From assembly GCA_903929895.1 (NCBI GenBank), contig CAIYWM010000305.1, positions 1-18,017 of the forward strand: 18,017 nucleotides of DNA, given 5' to 3'. Positions 6,070 through 13,480 of this stretch are shown one piece after another. Under the pieces are notes generated by a model that made no database searches, had not been told where the DNA came from, and worked only from the letters and a program-made list of their open reading frames with translations. Source of the DNA: an uncultured Alphaproteobacteria bacterium. GTDB taxonomy: Bacteria > Pseudomonadota > Alphaproteobacteria > Reyranellales > Reyranellaceae. Within the stretch, counting starts at the first letter, position 1. Every line of letters begins with the position of its first letter. A program made the translations under genes and the position numbers.

Positions 6070-7737
6070 ATGACCGGACGGCTTCGCCTCTGGTCGGGCT
6101 ACGTTCTCTTCTTCTACGTCGTCACCCATCTCCTCAATCACGCGCTCGGCCTGATCTCGCTGCGCGTCCTCGAGGAAGGCCGGCTCTGGTTCGCCTTCGT
6201 CTGGAGCAATCCCGCCGGCCTGACGGTTCTCTACGGCGCCCTCTTCGGCCACTTCTGCCTCGCCCTGTGGTCGCTGTACCGCCGGCGCGCGCTGAAACTG
6301 TCGCGCTGGGAATGGACGCAATGGATCCTCGGTGCGTCGATCATCCCGCTGGGCGTGATCCATGTCGTCGGCACGCGCCTCGCCGAGACTCTCTACGACG
6401 TCGAGTCGGGCTATCCGTGGGTGCTGGGATCGCTCGTCGCCGGCAGCTGGACAGGCATTCTGCGACAGTTCTCCCTGCCGCTCGTCGTCTGGATCCATGG
6501 CTGCATCGGCCTGCATTTCGCGCTGCGCCTCAAGCCCTGGTACCGCGACTGGCTGCCGCTCCTCTACGGCCTCGCCCTCCTGATCCCCGCCGCCAGCCTC
6601 GCCGGCGCTGCCGTTGCGCTGCGCGACGTTGCCGAGCTGGCGCAGCGTCCCGGCTTCCTCGAAGGCCTGTTCGAGCGCGTGCATGTTCCGGCGCCGCAGC
6701 AGGTCGCCCATCTCTATTCGATCTCGGCCGCGCTCGAATACACCGCCCTCGCCCTGCTGCTCGTGGCGATCGCCGCCCGCCCCTTGCGCGATCTCTGGGA
6801 ACGGCGTGTCGGCGTGGTGCGTCTCGACTACGGCGAGCGACGCAGCGTGACCCAGCCCGCCGGCCTCTCGATCCTCGAGATGAGCCGGGTGGCCGGCATT
6901 CCCCACGCCTCGGTCTGCGGCGGTCGCGGCCGCTGCTCGACCTGCCGCGTTCGCATCTCCGGCGACGATCGCCAACGGCTGCCGCCGGCATCGCCGGAGG
7001 AAGCGAAGGTGCTGGCGCGCATCGGTGCCCCAACCAACGTGCGTCTCGCGTGCCAGCTGCGCCCGCCCCCCGGCCACTACCGGGTGGCGCCGCTGCTGCC
7101 GGCCGCTGCCGGCCCGGTCGAGGCCTATCGCCGCCAGCCCCAGGCCCATGGCGGCGAGCGCTATATCGCGGTGCTGTTCGCCGATATCCGCGGCTTCACG
7201 ACGATCTCGGAAGGCAAGCTTCCCTACGACGTCGTATTCCTGCTCAACCGCTACTTCCGCGCGACCGGACAGGCCGTCGAGGCGGCTGGCGGGCGTCTCG
7301 ACAAGTTCATTGGCGACGGGGTGATGGCGATCTTCGGCCTCAACCAGGAGCCGCAGGTCGCGTGCCGCCAAGCGCTCGATGCGGCGCGGCGCATGGCGCT
7401 GGCCCTTGCCGACCTCAACGAAGCGATGTCCGGCGATCTCGACATGCCGCTGCGCATCGGCATCGGCATTCACGCCGGTCCGGCCATCGTTGGCGAGATG
7501 GGCTATGCACGCGCCGCCCAGATCACCGCGATCGGCGACACGGTGAACACTGCGAGCCGGCTCGAATCGATGACCAAGGAATTCGCCGTCGAACTCGTCG
7601 TATCGCAGGAACTGCTCGACCGCGCCGGCATCGATCTCGGCGAGGCGCCCCGCCATGAGGTCGAGATCCGCGGCCGGCAGGGCCGGCTCTCCGTTCGCGC
7701 CATCGCCAAGGCGGCCGAACTCACGGCAATGTCATAA
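6070..7737 (+). CDS. Six-TM membrane domain / [2Fe-2S] ferredoxin / class III adenylate cyclase fusion
   Basis: A 555-residue membrane enzyme in three parts. (1) Six hydrophobic helices at about 8-28, 50-70, 84-102, 134-152, 161-184 and 215-236, with histidines H20/H24, H61, H98, H143 and H149 inside or at helix ends, a spacing that suggests haem b binding as in cytochrome b or SdhC-like anchors. (2) A plant-type ferredoxin domain (about 247-342) with C283, C289, C292 and C328 (CX5CX2C...C) for one [2Fe-2S] cluster. (3) A class III cyclase domain (about 362-550) with metal aspartates D372 and D416, adenine-selecting K412 and D490, and N493 and R497, all intact, so cAMP formation is expected. 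The layout suggests that electron flow or cluster oxidation state controls catalysis; that is inference. It starts 4 bp after arsC. Confidence 0.93.
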   Translation: MTGRLRLWSGYVLFFYVVTHLLNHALGLISLRVLEEGRLWFAFVWSNPAGLTVLYGALFGHFCLALWSLYRRRALKLSRWEWTQWILGASIIPLGVIHVVGTRLAETLYDVESGYPWVLGSLVAGSWTGILRQFSLPLVVWIHGCIGLHFALRLKPWYRDWLPLLYGLALLIPAASLAGAAVALRDVAELAQRPGFLEGLFERVHVPAPQQVAHLYSISAALEYTALALLLVAIAARPLRDLWERRVGVVRLDYGERRSVTQPAGLSILEMSRVAGIPHASVCGGRGRCSTCRVRISGDDRQRLPPASPEEAKVLARIGAPTNVRLACQLRPPPGHYRVAPLLPAAAGPVEAYRRQPQAHGGERYIAVLFADIRGFTTISEGKLPYDVVFLLNRYFRATGQAVEAAGGRLDKFIGDGVMAIFGLNQEPQVACRQALDAARRMALALADLNEAMSGDLDMPLRIGIGIHAGPAIVGEMGYARAAQITAIGDTVNTASRLESMTKEFAVELVVSQELLDRAGIDLGEAPRHEVEIRGRQGRLSVRAIAKAAELTAMS

Positions 7738-7785
7738 GATGTTCGTTGTCCGGCGCGCCGACCGGGCGAGAATCACGCGACCTTC

Positions 7786-7792
7786 AGGAGGT
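7786..7792 (+). promoter_or_regulatory. Strong Shine-Dalgarno of the TPR gene
   Basis: AGGAGGT lies 6 nt before the ATG at 7799. It is among the best ribosome sites in the window. It fixes the start of the TPR protein and rejects a longer in-frame reading that would begin inside the cyclase gene. Confidence 0.75.
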
Positions 7793-7798
7793 AATTCC

Positions 7799-8284
7799 AT
7801 GCGCGCCCTTTTCCTTGCTGCCGCTATGACCGTGACCACCATTGGCCTGTCCCTGCCCGTTCAGGCCGCGGGCGGCGGCTCCACGGAATCGGCGCCGGCC
7901 AAGCCCGTCGACGCCAACTTCACCCGCGCCAAGGCGATGATCCAGGCGGGGGATTACCAGGGCGCCCTGCCGCTACTGCAGCAGGTCGTAACGAAGGATC
8001 CGAAGAATGCGGATGCCTACAACCTCATGGGCTTCGCCACGCGCAAGTCGGGTAACCCCAACGGCTCGCTGCAATACTACCAGCAGGCGCTGGCGATCGA
8101 TTCCCGCCACATCGGCGCCTACGAATATCTCGGCGAAGCCTACCTGATGCTGGGCCGCCTGCCGGAGGCCGAGCAGCAGCTCGCCCGCCTCGACTCGCTC
8201 TGCACCTTCGGGTGCGCGGAATACCGCCAGCTCAAGGCCGCCATCGCCGACTACAAGGCCGGCAAGCGGCCGGCGACGAACTAG
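7799..8284 (+). CDS. Secreted tetratricopeptide-repeat protein
   Basis: A 161-residue protein with a Sec-type signal peptide: MRALFLAAAM followed by a hydrophobic core and a likely cleavage after VQA at residue 23. The mature part has about three TPR units (roughly 38-70, 71-104 and 105-132), with helix signatures such as ADAYNLMGFATRKSG and IGAYEYLGEAYLMLG. Near the C-terminus C135 and C139 form a CTFGC pair in the segment LDSLCTFGCAEYRQL, which is often seen in this small TPR group. The protein likely acts in the periplasm as a binding or scaffold protein; its partner is unknown. A 61-bp gap and its own strong ribosome site separate it from the cyclase. It may be the last gene of the run or have its own promoter, and none was obvious. 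Confidence 0.85.
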   Translation: MRALFLAAAMTVTTIGLSLPVQAAGGGSTESAPAKPVDANFTRAKAMIQAGDYQGALPLLQQVVTKDPKNADAYNLMGFATRKSGNPNGSLQYYQQALAIDSRHIGAYEYLGEAYLMLGRLPEAEQQLARLDSLCTFGCAEYRQLKAAIADYKAGKRPATN

Positions 8285-8413
8285 CGGACGGACGGCACTC
8301 CGCGAAATTCGACCCGGCGGCAGGCCTCGACAGGCTTTTCCGCCGGCCGTCAGGCCCGCTATGGTGCGGCTAATAAACGCCCGTTCACGCCGCCGCATCG
8401 GAGGGCTCCCGCG
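8285..8413 (+). other. Non-coding gap upstream of the indolepyruvate oxidoreductase gene
   Basis: This 129-bp gap separates the TPR gene from the oxidoreductase. It holds a 7-bp inverted repeat, CCGGCGG at 8314-8320 and CCGCCGG at 8340-8346, with a 19-nt loop. The loop is long and no T-run follows, so it is a weak terminator candidate. GGAGGG, about 8 nt before the ATG at 8414, is a usable ribosome site. I found no clear promoter boxes; an AT-rich TAATAA near 8371 could belong to one. Confidence 0.4.
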
Positions 8414-11400
8414 ATGAGCACCGTCACTCCCGTTCCTCTCGTTTTCGGCGACTACGCCCTCGAGGATCGCTACCGGCTCGGCAAGGGCCGCGTCTACATG
8501 ACCGGCATCCAGGCGCTGGTGCGCCTGCCGATGATGCAGCGCCAGCGCGATCTCGCCGCCGGCCTCAACACCGGCGGGTTCATCTCCGGCTATCGCGGCT
8601 CGCCGCTCGGCATGTACGACAACGCGCTGTGGGGCGCGAAGCGGTACCTGAAAGAGAACAACATCCACTTCCAGCCCGGCCTCAACGAGGATCTCGCGGC
8701 GACGGCCGTCTGGGGCAGCCAGCAGACCAACCTGTTCCCCGGCGCCAAGGTCGATGGCGTCTTTTCGATCTGGTACGGCAAGGGCCCCGGTGTCGACCGT
8801 TCGATGGACGTGCTGAAGCACGGCAACGCGGCCGGCACCTCGCCGCACGGCGGCGTGATCGCGCTGGCCGGCGACGACCATGGCTGCCAGTCCTCGACCC
8901 TGCCGCACCAGAGCGAGCAGGTCTTCTCGGCGGCCATGATCCCGGTCGTCAATCCGGCGACCGTCCAGGAATATCTCGACTACGGCATCCTGGGCTTCGC
9001 GCTGTCGCGCTACTCCGGCTGCTGGGTCGGCTTCAAGGCGATCTCCGAAACGGTCGAGAGCGGCGCCTCGGTCTGGGTCGATCCCGAGCGCATCCAGATC
9101 GTGATGCCGACCGACTTCCAGCTGCCGCCGGGCGGGCTCGGCATCCGCAATCCCGATCCGCCGCTGGAGGCCGAGCGTCGCCTGCACGGGCCGAAGATGG
9201 CGGCCGTGAACGCGTTCGTGCGCGCCAACGGCTTCGACCGCACCGTGATCGAACCGACCGAGACCGGCACGCGCGCCCGCATCGGCATCATGACGACCGG
9301 CAAGGCCTATCTCGACACGCGCCAGGCGCTGGAGGATCTCGGCATCGACGACGCGCGTGCCCGGGCGCTCGGCATCCGCCTCTACAAGGTGGGCGTGACC
9401 TGGCCGCTGGAGGCCGAAGGCGCGCGCCGTTTCGCCGAAGGCCTTCAGGAAGTCATCGTCGTCGAGGAGAAGCGCTCGAACCTCGAGGACCAGCTCCTGC
9501 GCATCCTCTATCACCTGCCGGCCGACCGCCGACCGGTGGTGATCGGCAAGGCCGACGAGAGCGGCCGCATCATCCTGCCGAGCGAGGGCGAACTCACCCC
9601 GACCGGCGTCGCCATGGTGATCGCCGGCCGCCTGATGAAGCACGAGGGCGAATCGCCCGAGCTGCGCCAGCGTCTCGCCCGCCTCGAAGGCAAGGAGAAG
9701 CTGCTGTCGGCGCCGCCGCCCAAGGTCGCGCGCACGCCGTTCTTCTGCTCGGGCTGCCCGCACAACACCTCGACCAAGGAGCCCGAGGGCAGCCGCGCCA
9801 TGGCCGGCATCGGCTGCCACGGCATGGCGATCTGGATGCCCGAGCGCCGCACCTCGCTGATCTCCCACATGGGCGGCGAGGGCGTGGGCTGGGTCGGCCA
9901 GGCGCCGTTCCATTCCGACAATCACATCTTCCAGAACCTGGGCGACGGCACCTATTACCATTCAGGCCTGATGGCGATCCGCCAGTCGGCCGCCGCCGGC
10001 GTCAACATCACCTACAAGATCCTGTTCAACGACGCGGTCGCGATGACCGGCGGCCAGCCGCACGACGGCCCGCTCACGGTCCCGGAGATCACGCGGCAGG
10101 TCGAGGCAGAGGGCGCCAAGAAGGTGATCGTCGTCACCGACGAGCCGGACAAGTACCCGATGAACGCCGGCTTCGCGCACGGCGTCACGATCCGCCATCG
10201 CGACGAACTCGACGCCGTGCAGCGCGAGCTGCGCGAGATTCCCGGCCTCACCGTCCTCGTCTACGACCAGACCTGCGCCGCCGAGAAGCGCCGCCGCCGC
10301 AAGCGCGGCACCTTCCCCGATCCCGACCGGCGCGTCTTCATCAACGACGCGGTCTGCGAGGGCTGCGGCGACTGCTCGGAAAAGAGCAACTGCGTGGCGG
10401 TGAAGCCGCTCGAGACCGAGCTCGGCCGCAAGCGCCAGATCGACCAGAGCAATTGCAACAAGGACTTCTCCTGCGTGAACGGCTTCTGCCCGAGCTTCGT
10501 GTCGGTGCGGGGCGGCGTTCCCGCCAAGGCCCGCCGCCGCAAGCTCGAGGTCGTCGCGGAAGATCCCTTTGCCTCGCTGCCGATGCCGACCCTGCGGCCG
10601 CTGAGCGAAGCCTACGGCATCCTGGTGACCGGCATCGGCGGCACCGGCGTCATCACCGTCGGCGCGTTGATCGGCATGGCCGCCCACCTCGAAGGCAAGG
10701 GCTGCACGGTGCTCGACTTCACCGGGCTGGCGCAAAAGAACGGCGCGGTGATGAGCCATGTGCGACTGGCGCCCAAACCCGAGGATCTCCATGCCGTGCG
10801 CATCGCCGCCGGCGGCGCCAACCTGGTGCTGGGCTGCGACATGGTCGTGGCCGCCTCGCCGGCCGCGCTGTCGCGCATCGAGCAGGGCGTGACCAGGGCC
10901 GTGATCAACGGCCATGTCCAGCCGGTCGCCGCCTTCGTCATGAACGGCGACATGGACCTCGGCGCCGAATCCATGATGAAGGCGATCCGCGATGCCGCGG
11001 GCGAAGAGGCCACCTCGTTCATCGACGGCACCGGCCTTGCCACCGCGATCCTGGGCGACTCGATCGCGACCAATCTCTTCATGCTGGGTCATGCCTGGCA
11101 GAAGGGCCTGGTGCCGCTGTCGTTCGAGGCGCTGATGCGGGCCATCGAGCTGAACGGCGTCGCCGTCGAGAGCAGCAAGCGCACCTTCGACTGGGGCCGC
11201 CTCGCCGCGCACAATCTTGCCGCCGTGCAGGCGGCCGCCAAGCCGGCACTTCGCGTCGAGAAGCCCGTCGCGCGCACCCTGCCCGAGATCGTCTCCCGGC
11301 GCGTCGAGCTGCTCACCGCTTATCAGGACGCGGCCTATGCCGAACGCTATCGCAAGCTCGTCGACAAGGTTGCCAGGGTCGAGAAGGACAAGGCGCCGGG

Positions 11401-11935
11401 CCGCCGCGGCCTCGCCGAAGCGGTCGCCAAGTCGCTCTACAAGCTGATGGCCTACAAGGACGAGTACGAAGTCGCCCGCCTCTACAGCGACGGCGAGTTC
11501 CAGAAGAAGCTGCGTCAGCAGTTCGAAGGCGACTACAAGGTCACCTTCCACCTCGCCCCGCCTTTGTTCGCCGATCGCGATCCGGTGACGGGCGAGCTGA
11601 AGAAGAGCGAGTTCGGTTCGTGGATGATGCCGGCCTTCCGTATCCTCGCGTCGCTGAAGCGGCTGCGCGGCGGCAGGTTCGATATCTTCGGCTACAGCGA
11701 GGAGCGGCGCATGGAGCGCCGGCTGATCGGCGAGTACGAAGCCACCGTCGAGACGCTGCTGGCCACGCTCGCCCAGGATAACCACGCCCTTGCGGTCCAG
11801 ATCGCGTCCGTGCCGGAAACGATGCGCGGCTTCGGCCACGTGAAGGAGAAGAACGTGAAGGCCGCGAAGGAGCGCGAAGCGTCGCTGCTCGCCGCCTACA
11901 AGAGCCCCGCCGCCCGGTCGATTGCGGCCGAGTAA
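8414..11935 (+). CDS. Fused indolepyruvate ferredoxin oxidoreductase family protein
   Basis: A 1173-residue cytoplasmic enzyme with fused subunits. Members oxidise arylpyruvates (indolepyruvate and related 2-oxo acids) to aryl-acetyl-CoA, passing electrons to ferredoxin. Order of parts: an N-terminal pyruvate-oxidoreductase-like domain (about 20-230); a TPP domain (about 440-600) with CSGC at 445-448, GIGCHG around C468 and the cofactor motif NDAVAMTGGQ from N539; an iron-sulfur region with C648, C651, C654, C660 and C681, C687, C692; a gamma-type domain opening with GIGGTG from G740; and a long C-terminal region (about 940-1160) of the kind annotated DUF6537. Full length and intact. It stands alone, with non-coding DNA on both sides. 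Its role is probably degradation of aromatic amino acids or aryl acids; the exact substrate is not readable. Confidence 0.94.
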   Translation: MSTVTPVPLVFGDYALEDRYRLGKGRVYMTGIQALVRLPMMQRQRDLAAGLNTGGFISGYRGSPLGMYDNALWGAKRYLKENNIHFQPGLNEDLAATAVWGSQQTNLFPGAKVDGVFSIWYGKGPGVDRSMDVLKHGNAAGTSPHGGVIALAGDDHGCQSSTLPHQSEQVFSAAMIPVVNPATVQEYLDYGILGFALSRYSGCWVGFKAISETVESGASVWVDPERIQIVMPTDFQLPPGGLGIRNPDPPLEAERRLHGPKMAAVNAFVRANGFDRTVIEPTETGTRARIGIMTTGKAYLDTRQALEDLGIDDARARALGIRLYKVGVTWPLEAEGARRFAEGLQEVIVVEEKRSNLEDQLLRILYHLPADRRPVVIGKADESGRIILPSEGELTPTGVAMVIAGRLMKHEGESPELRQRLARLEGKEKLLSAPPPKVARTPFFCSGCPHNTSTKEPEGSRAMAGIGCHGMAIWMPERRTSLISHMGGEGVGWVGQAPFHSDNHIFQNLGDGTYYHSGLMAIRQSAAAGVNITYKILFNDAVAMTGGQPHDGPLTVPEITRQVEAEGAKKVIVVTDEPDKYPMNAGFAHGVTIRHRDELDAVQRELREIPGLTVLVYDQTCAAEKRRRRKRGTFPDPDRRVFINDAVCEGCGDCSEKSNCVAVKPLETELGRKRQIDQSNCNKDFSCVNGFCPSFVSVRGGVPAKARRRKLEVVAEDPFASLPMPTLRPLSEAYGILVTGIGGTGVITVGALIGMAAHLEGKGCTVLDFTGLAQKNGAVMSHVRLAPKPEDLHAVRIAAGGANLVLGCDMVVAASPAALSRIEQGVTRAVINGHVQPVAAFVMNGDMDLGAESMMKAIRDAAGEEATSFIDGTGLATAILGDSIATNLFMLGHAWQKGLVPLSFEALMRAIELNGVAVESSKRTFDWGRLAAHNLAAVQAAAKPALRVEKPVARTLPEIVSRRVELLTAYQDAAYAERYRKLVDKVARVEKDKAPGRRGLAEAVAKSLYKLMAYKDEYEVARLYSDGEFQKKLRQQFEGDYKVTFHLAPPLFADRDPVTGELKKSEFGSWMMPAFRILASLKRLRGGRFDIFGYSEERRMERRLIGEYEATVETLLATLAQDNHALAVQIASVPETMRGFGHVKEKNVKAAKEREASLLAAYKSPAARSIAAE

Positions 11936-11969
11936 GGCGTCGCCGAGCAAGAGGCAGTCGACGCGAAGT

Positions 11970-12020
11970 CGGGACGCCCGCATTCCCTTTTAGGGTTGGG
12001 GAAGGAACGCGGACGTCCCG
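11970..12020 (-). repeat. 17-bp imperfect hairpin that pairs fully as minus-strand RNA
   Basis: Arms 11970-11986 and 12004-12020 are inverted repeats with two differences and a 17-nt loop. In plus-strand RNA these are A/C mismatches. In minus-strand RNA both become G-U pairs, giving an unbroken 17-pair stem. The minus strand here lies downstream of yqgE. No U-tract follows on either side. It could be a 3'-end structure of the yqgE transcript, part of a small RNA or a copy of a dispersed repeat. Confidence 0.55.
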
Positions 12021-12167
12021 GGTACGCTCCGTCGTCCGCGAAGGGAGGCAGGCGGTCGACGTACCTGCCGCTATAGGCCCGTTCGCCTGGGGAAGTTAAG
12101 TACAATCCTGGCGCGAGAACGCACACCTCATGCACCGCAATGCATGTACACGGCGACGGCAAAAACG
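12021..12167. other. Non-coding stretch with further short inverted repeats
   Basis: The remainder of the 232-bp gap between the oxidoreductase and yqgE contains GGCAGG/CCTGCC (12047-12052 and 12064-12069) around the palindrome GTCGAC. It also holds CATGCA/TGCATG (12129-12134 and 12141-12146) with a 6-nt loop, and a good -10-like TACAAT at 12101-12106 without a matching -35. I see no credible coding frame and no tRNA-like fold. The density of dyads suggests structured RNA or repeat remains. Confidence 0.4.
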
Positions 12168-12764
12168 TCAGGCGCGACCGGACTGCGGAGAGAAGGAGGC
12201 GAGGTCGAACTTGCCTCCGGGCAAGCCGCGGCCCAGCCGGTCGAGCGCACGCTGCCACTTGGCGGCGAAATCGGCATCGAACACCAGTTCGGCATCGGCA
12301 TCGACCACCAGCCAGGCATTGTCCTGCATCTCGCGGTCGAGCTGGCCCGGCGCCCAGCCGGAATGGCCGAGCGCCAGCCAGGCGTTCTTGGGCCCGGTGC
12401 CCCCCGCCATGTCCTTCAGGATTTCGAGCGAGGCGGTGAGCGCCATCCCGCCGTCGATCAGCAGGGTCTCGTCGCGCTTGTAATCAGCCGAGTGCAGCAC
12501 GAGCCCGCGCGAGGTCTCGACCGGGCCGCCGAACAGCACCGGCAGGTCCGCGGTCGTCTTGGGCACCTCGATGCCGAGCTGCTTGTAGACCTGGCCGAGC
12601 GGCAGGTCGTCGACCTTGTTGTTCACGATTATTCCAAGCGCGCCGTCGTCATCGTGCTTGCAGATGAAGACGACGCTCTTCTGGAAGCGCTCGTCCGGCA
12701 TGGACGGCGCGGCGACCAGGAAGCGGCCGACCAACGTGGCGGCAGGAGAGCTGGACCCGGGCAT
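12168..12764 (-). CDS. yqgE: YqgE/AlgH family protein (DUF179)
   Basis: A 198-residue soluble protein of the YqgE/AlgH family, full length. Recognisable segments are GRFLVAAPSM near the start, FQKSVVFICKHDDDGALGIIVN (about residues 27-48), FGGPVETSRGLVLHS, the ILKDMAGG and ALGHSGWAPGQLD regions, and a C-terminal tryptophan-containing helix. The family is widespread and its biochemical function unknown; AlgH has been linked to alginate control in Pseudomonas. The frame is open for 31 more codons upstream, but the ATG at 12764 is preferred: it has GGGAGA 9 nt upstream and places GRFLVAAP at the family position. The gene is divergent from the peroxiredoxin. A heat-shock type promoter match lies just upstream. 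Confidence 0.92.
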   Translation of the reverse strand: MPGSSSPAATLVGRFLVAAPSMPDERFQKSVVFICKHDDDGALGIIVNNKVDDLPLGQVYKQLGIEVPKTTADLPVLFGGPVETSRGLVLHSADYKRDETLLIDGGMALTASLEILKDMAGGTGPKNAWLALGHSGWAPGQLDREMQDNAWLVVDADAELVFDADFAAKWQRALDRLGRGLPGGKFDLASFSPQSGRA

Positions 12765-12782
12765 GATGTACTGTCTCCCATA

Positions 12783-12813
12783 TCCATGGGGATTGTCCGG
12801 CCAAAGTTCAAGG
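12783..12813 (-). promoter_or_regulatory. RpoH (sigma-32) type promoter match before yqgE
   Basis: On the minus strand CCTTGAA (12813-12807) is followed after 15 nt by CCCCATGGA (12791-12783). The sigma-32 consensus is CTTGAA, 13-17 nt, CCCCATnT, so both core hexamers are exact. Transcription would begin around 12776-12779, very close to the GGGAGA ribosome site of yqgE. The transcript leader would then be extremely short, which is the main reason for caution. Confidence 0.45.
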
Positions 12814-12850
12814 ACCGGAGCCCGCCGCATTTCCAGCAACGGGCCTTGCA

Positions 12851-12879
12851 TGGACAAAAACCCAACCCCGGCCTAGGGT
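12851..12879 (+). promoter_or_regulatory. Candidate peroxiredoxin promoter
   Basis: TGGACA (12851-12856) and TAGGGT (12874-12879) are separated by 17 nt on the plus strand, about 50 bp before the peroxiredoxin ATG. The -35 box is close to TTGACA; the -10 box is weak. The spacing and position are right for a housekeeping promoter of this gene. I saw no OxyR-type palindrome. Confidence 0.35.
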
Positions 12880-12929
12880 CCGCCGGTTCGTAAAGGCCGC
12901 GGTTGGGCGGCGTATTTGAGGAGCTAATA

Positions 12930-13412
12930 ATGGCGAAAGTCGGAGACAAAGTCCCCAGCGCCACGCTGCGCATGATGGGCCCGGAAGGCCCCAAGGCCGT
13001 CACCACGGAAGAACTCTTCGCGCCGGGCAAGAAGGTCGTCGCCTTCGCGCTGCCGGGCGCCTTCACCCCCACTTGTTCAGCAAAGCACGTGCCCGGGTTC
13101 GTGGCCGAAGCAGCTGCTCTCAAGGCGAAGGGCGTCGACGCCATCGCCTGCATTTCCGTGAACGACGCGTTCGTGATGGGCGCCTGGGGCAAGGACCAGA
13201 AGGCTGGCGACCTGGTGATGATGCTGGGCGACGGCAACGGCGAGTTCACCCAGGCGATGGGTCTGACGATGGACGGCTCCAAGTTCGGCCTCGGCACCCG
13301 CAGCCAGCGTTACGCCATGGTCGTCGAGGACGGCACCATCAAGCATCTCTTCGTCGAGAAGCCCGGCGCCTTCGAGGTGTCCTCGGCCGAGTACGTGCTC
13401 AAGAATCTCTAG
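12930..13412 (+). CDS. Prx5/AhpC-TSA type peroxiredoxin
   Basis: A 160-residue cytoplasmic thiol peroxidase that reduces hydrogen peroxide and organic hydroperoxides. The peroxidatic site PGAFTPTCS (42-50) places the active cysteine at C49, in the Prx5 group pattern PxxxTxxC. A second cysteine, C74, lies in IACISVND; it matches the non-resolving position of this group, so the enzyme is probably 1-Cys type and recycled by glutaredoxin or thioredoxin. The segment [18 protein letters not shown] is typical of the C-terminal half. ATG at 12930 is chosen over an in-frame ATG at 12903, because GAGGAG lies 7 nt upstream of 12930 and the family begins MAKVGD. The gene is divergent from yqgE, ends in a strong intrinsic terminator and is likely monocistronic. 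Confidence 0.95.
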   Translation: MAKVGDKVPSATLRMMGPEGPKAVTTEELFAPGKKVVAFALPGAFTPTCSAKHVPGFVAEAAALKAKGVDAIACISVNDAFVMGAWGKDQKAGDLVMMLGDGNGEFTQAMGLTMDGSKFGLGTRSQRYAMVVEDGTIKHLFVEKPGAFEVSSAEYVLKNL

Positions 13413-13440
13413 CGCCGCGCATTCCGGACGGCCAAGATCG

Positions 13441-13472
13441 ACGGCGGGGCGCAGGCTCCGCCGTTTTCTTTT
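13441..13472 (+). terminator. Rho-independent terminator of the peroxiredoxin gene
   Basis: ACGGCGGGGC (13441-13450) pairs with GCTCCGCCGT (13455-13464) over a GCAG loop. This gives a 10-pair GC-rich stem with one G-U pair, followed by the T-rich tract TTTTCTTTT. It stands 28 bp after the peroxiredoxin stop and just 8 bp before the shikimate-dehydrogenase-like ATG, so the latter gene depends on read-through or on a promoter not recognised here. Confidence 0.85.
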
Positions 13473-13480
13473 GGGGGCTC

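Noticed and set aside
5938..7656. 572-codon minus-strand open frame opposite the cyclase fusion
   Set aside because: Antisense to conserved ferredoxin and cyclase motifs, low-complexity translation, and no ribosome site.
7655..7798. N-terminal extension of the TPR protein into the cyclase gene
   Set aside because: The strong AGGAGGT before 7799 and the signal peptide beginning there show the true start.
8629..11781. 1050-codon plus-strand frame inside the oxidoreductase
   Set aside because: A frame-shifted reading of the same gene, composed mainly of R, G, P and A; no independent start site or domain.
7973..11983. Two minus-strand open frames (662 and 673 codons) opposite the indolepyruvate oxidoreductase
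   Set aside because: Both mirror the codon pattern of the real gene and show no family motifs. Stop-poor antisense frames are expected at this base composition.
12101..12106. TACAAT as the -10 box of an extra promoter
   Set aside because: No acceptable -35 box at 15-19 nt and no gene on the plus strand directly after it.
11896..12258. 120-codon minus-strand open frame in the gap beside yqgE
   Set aside because: It overlaps the ends of both neighbouring genes and runs through the hairpin; composition is irregular and there is no ribosome site, so the gap is better read as non-coding.
13073..13480. N-terminal extension of the shikimate-dehydrogenase-like protein
   Set aside because: It would overlap the peroxiredoxin gene out of frame and cross its terminator; the extra sequence is arginine-rich shadow.
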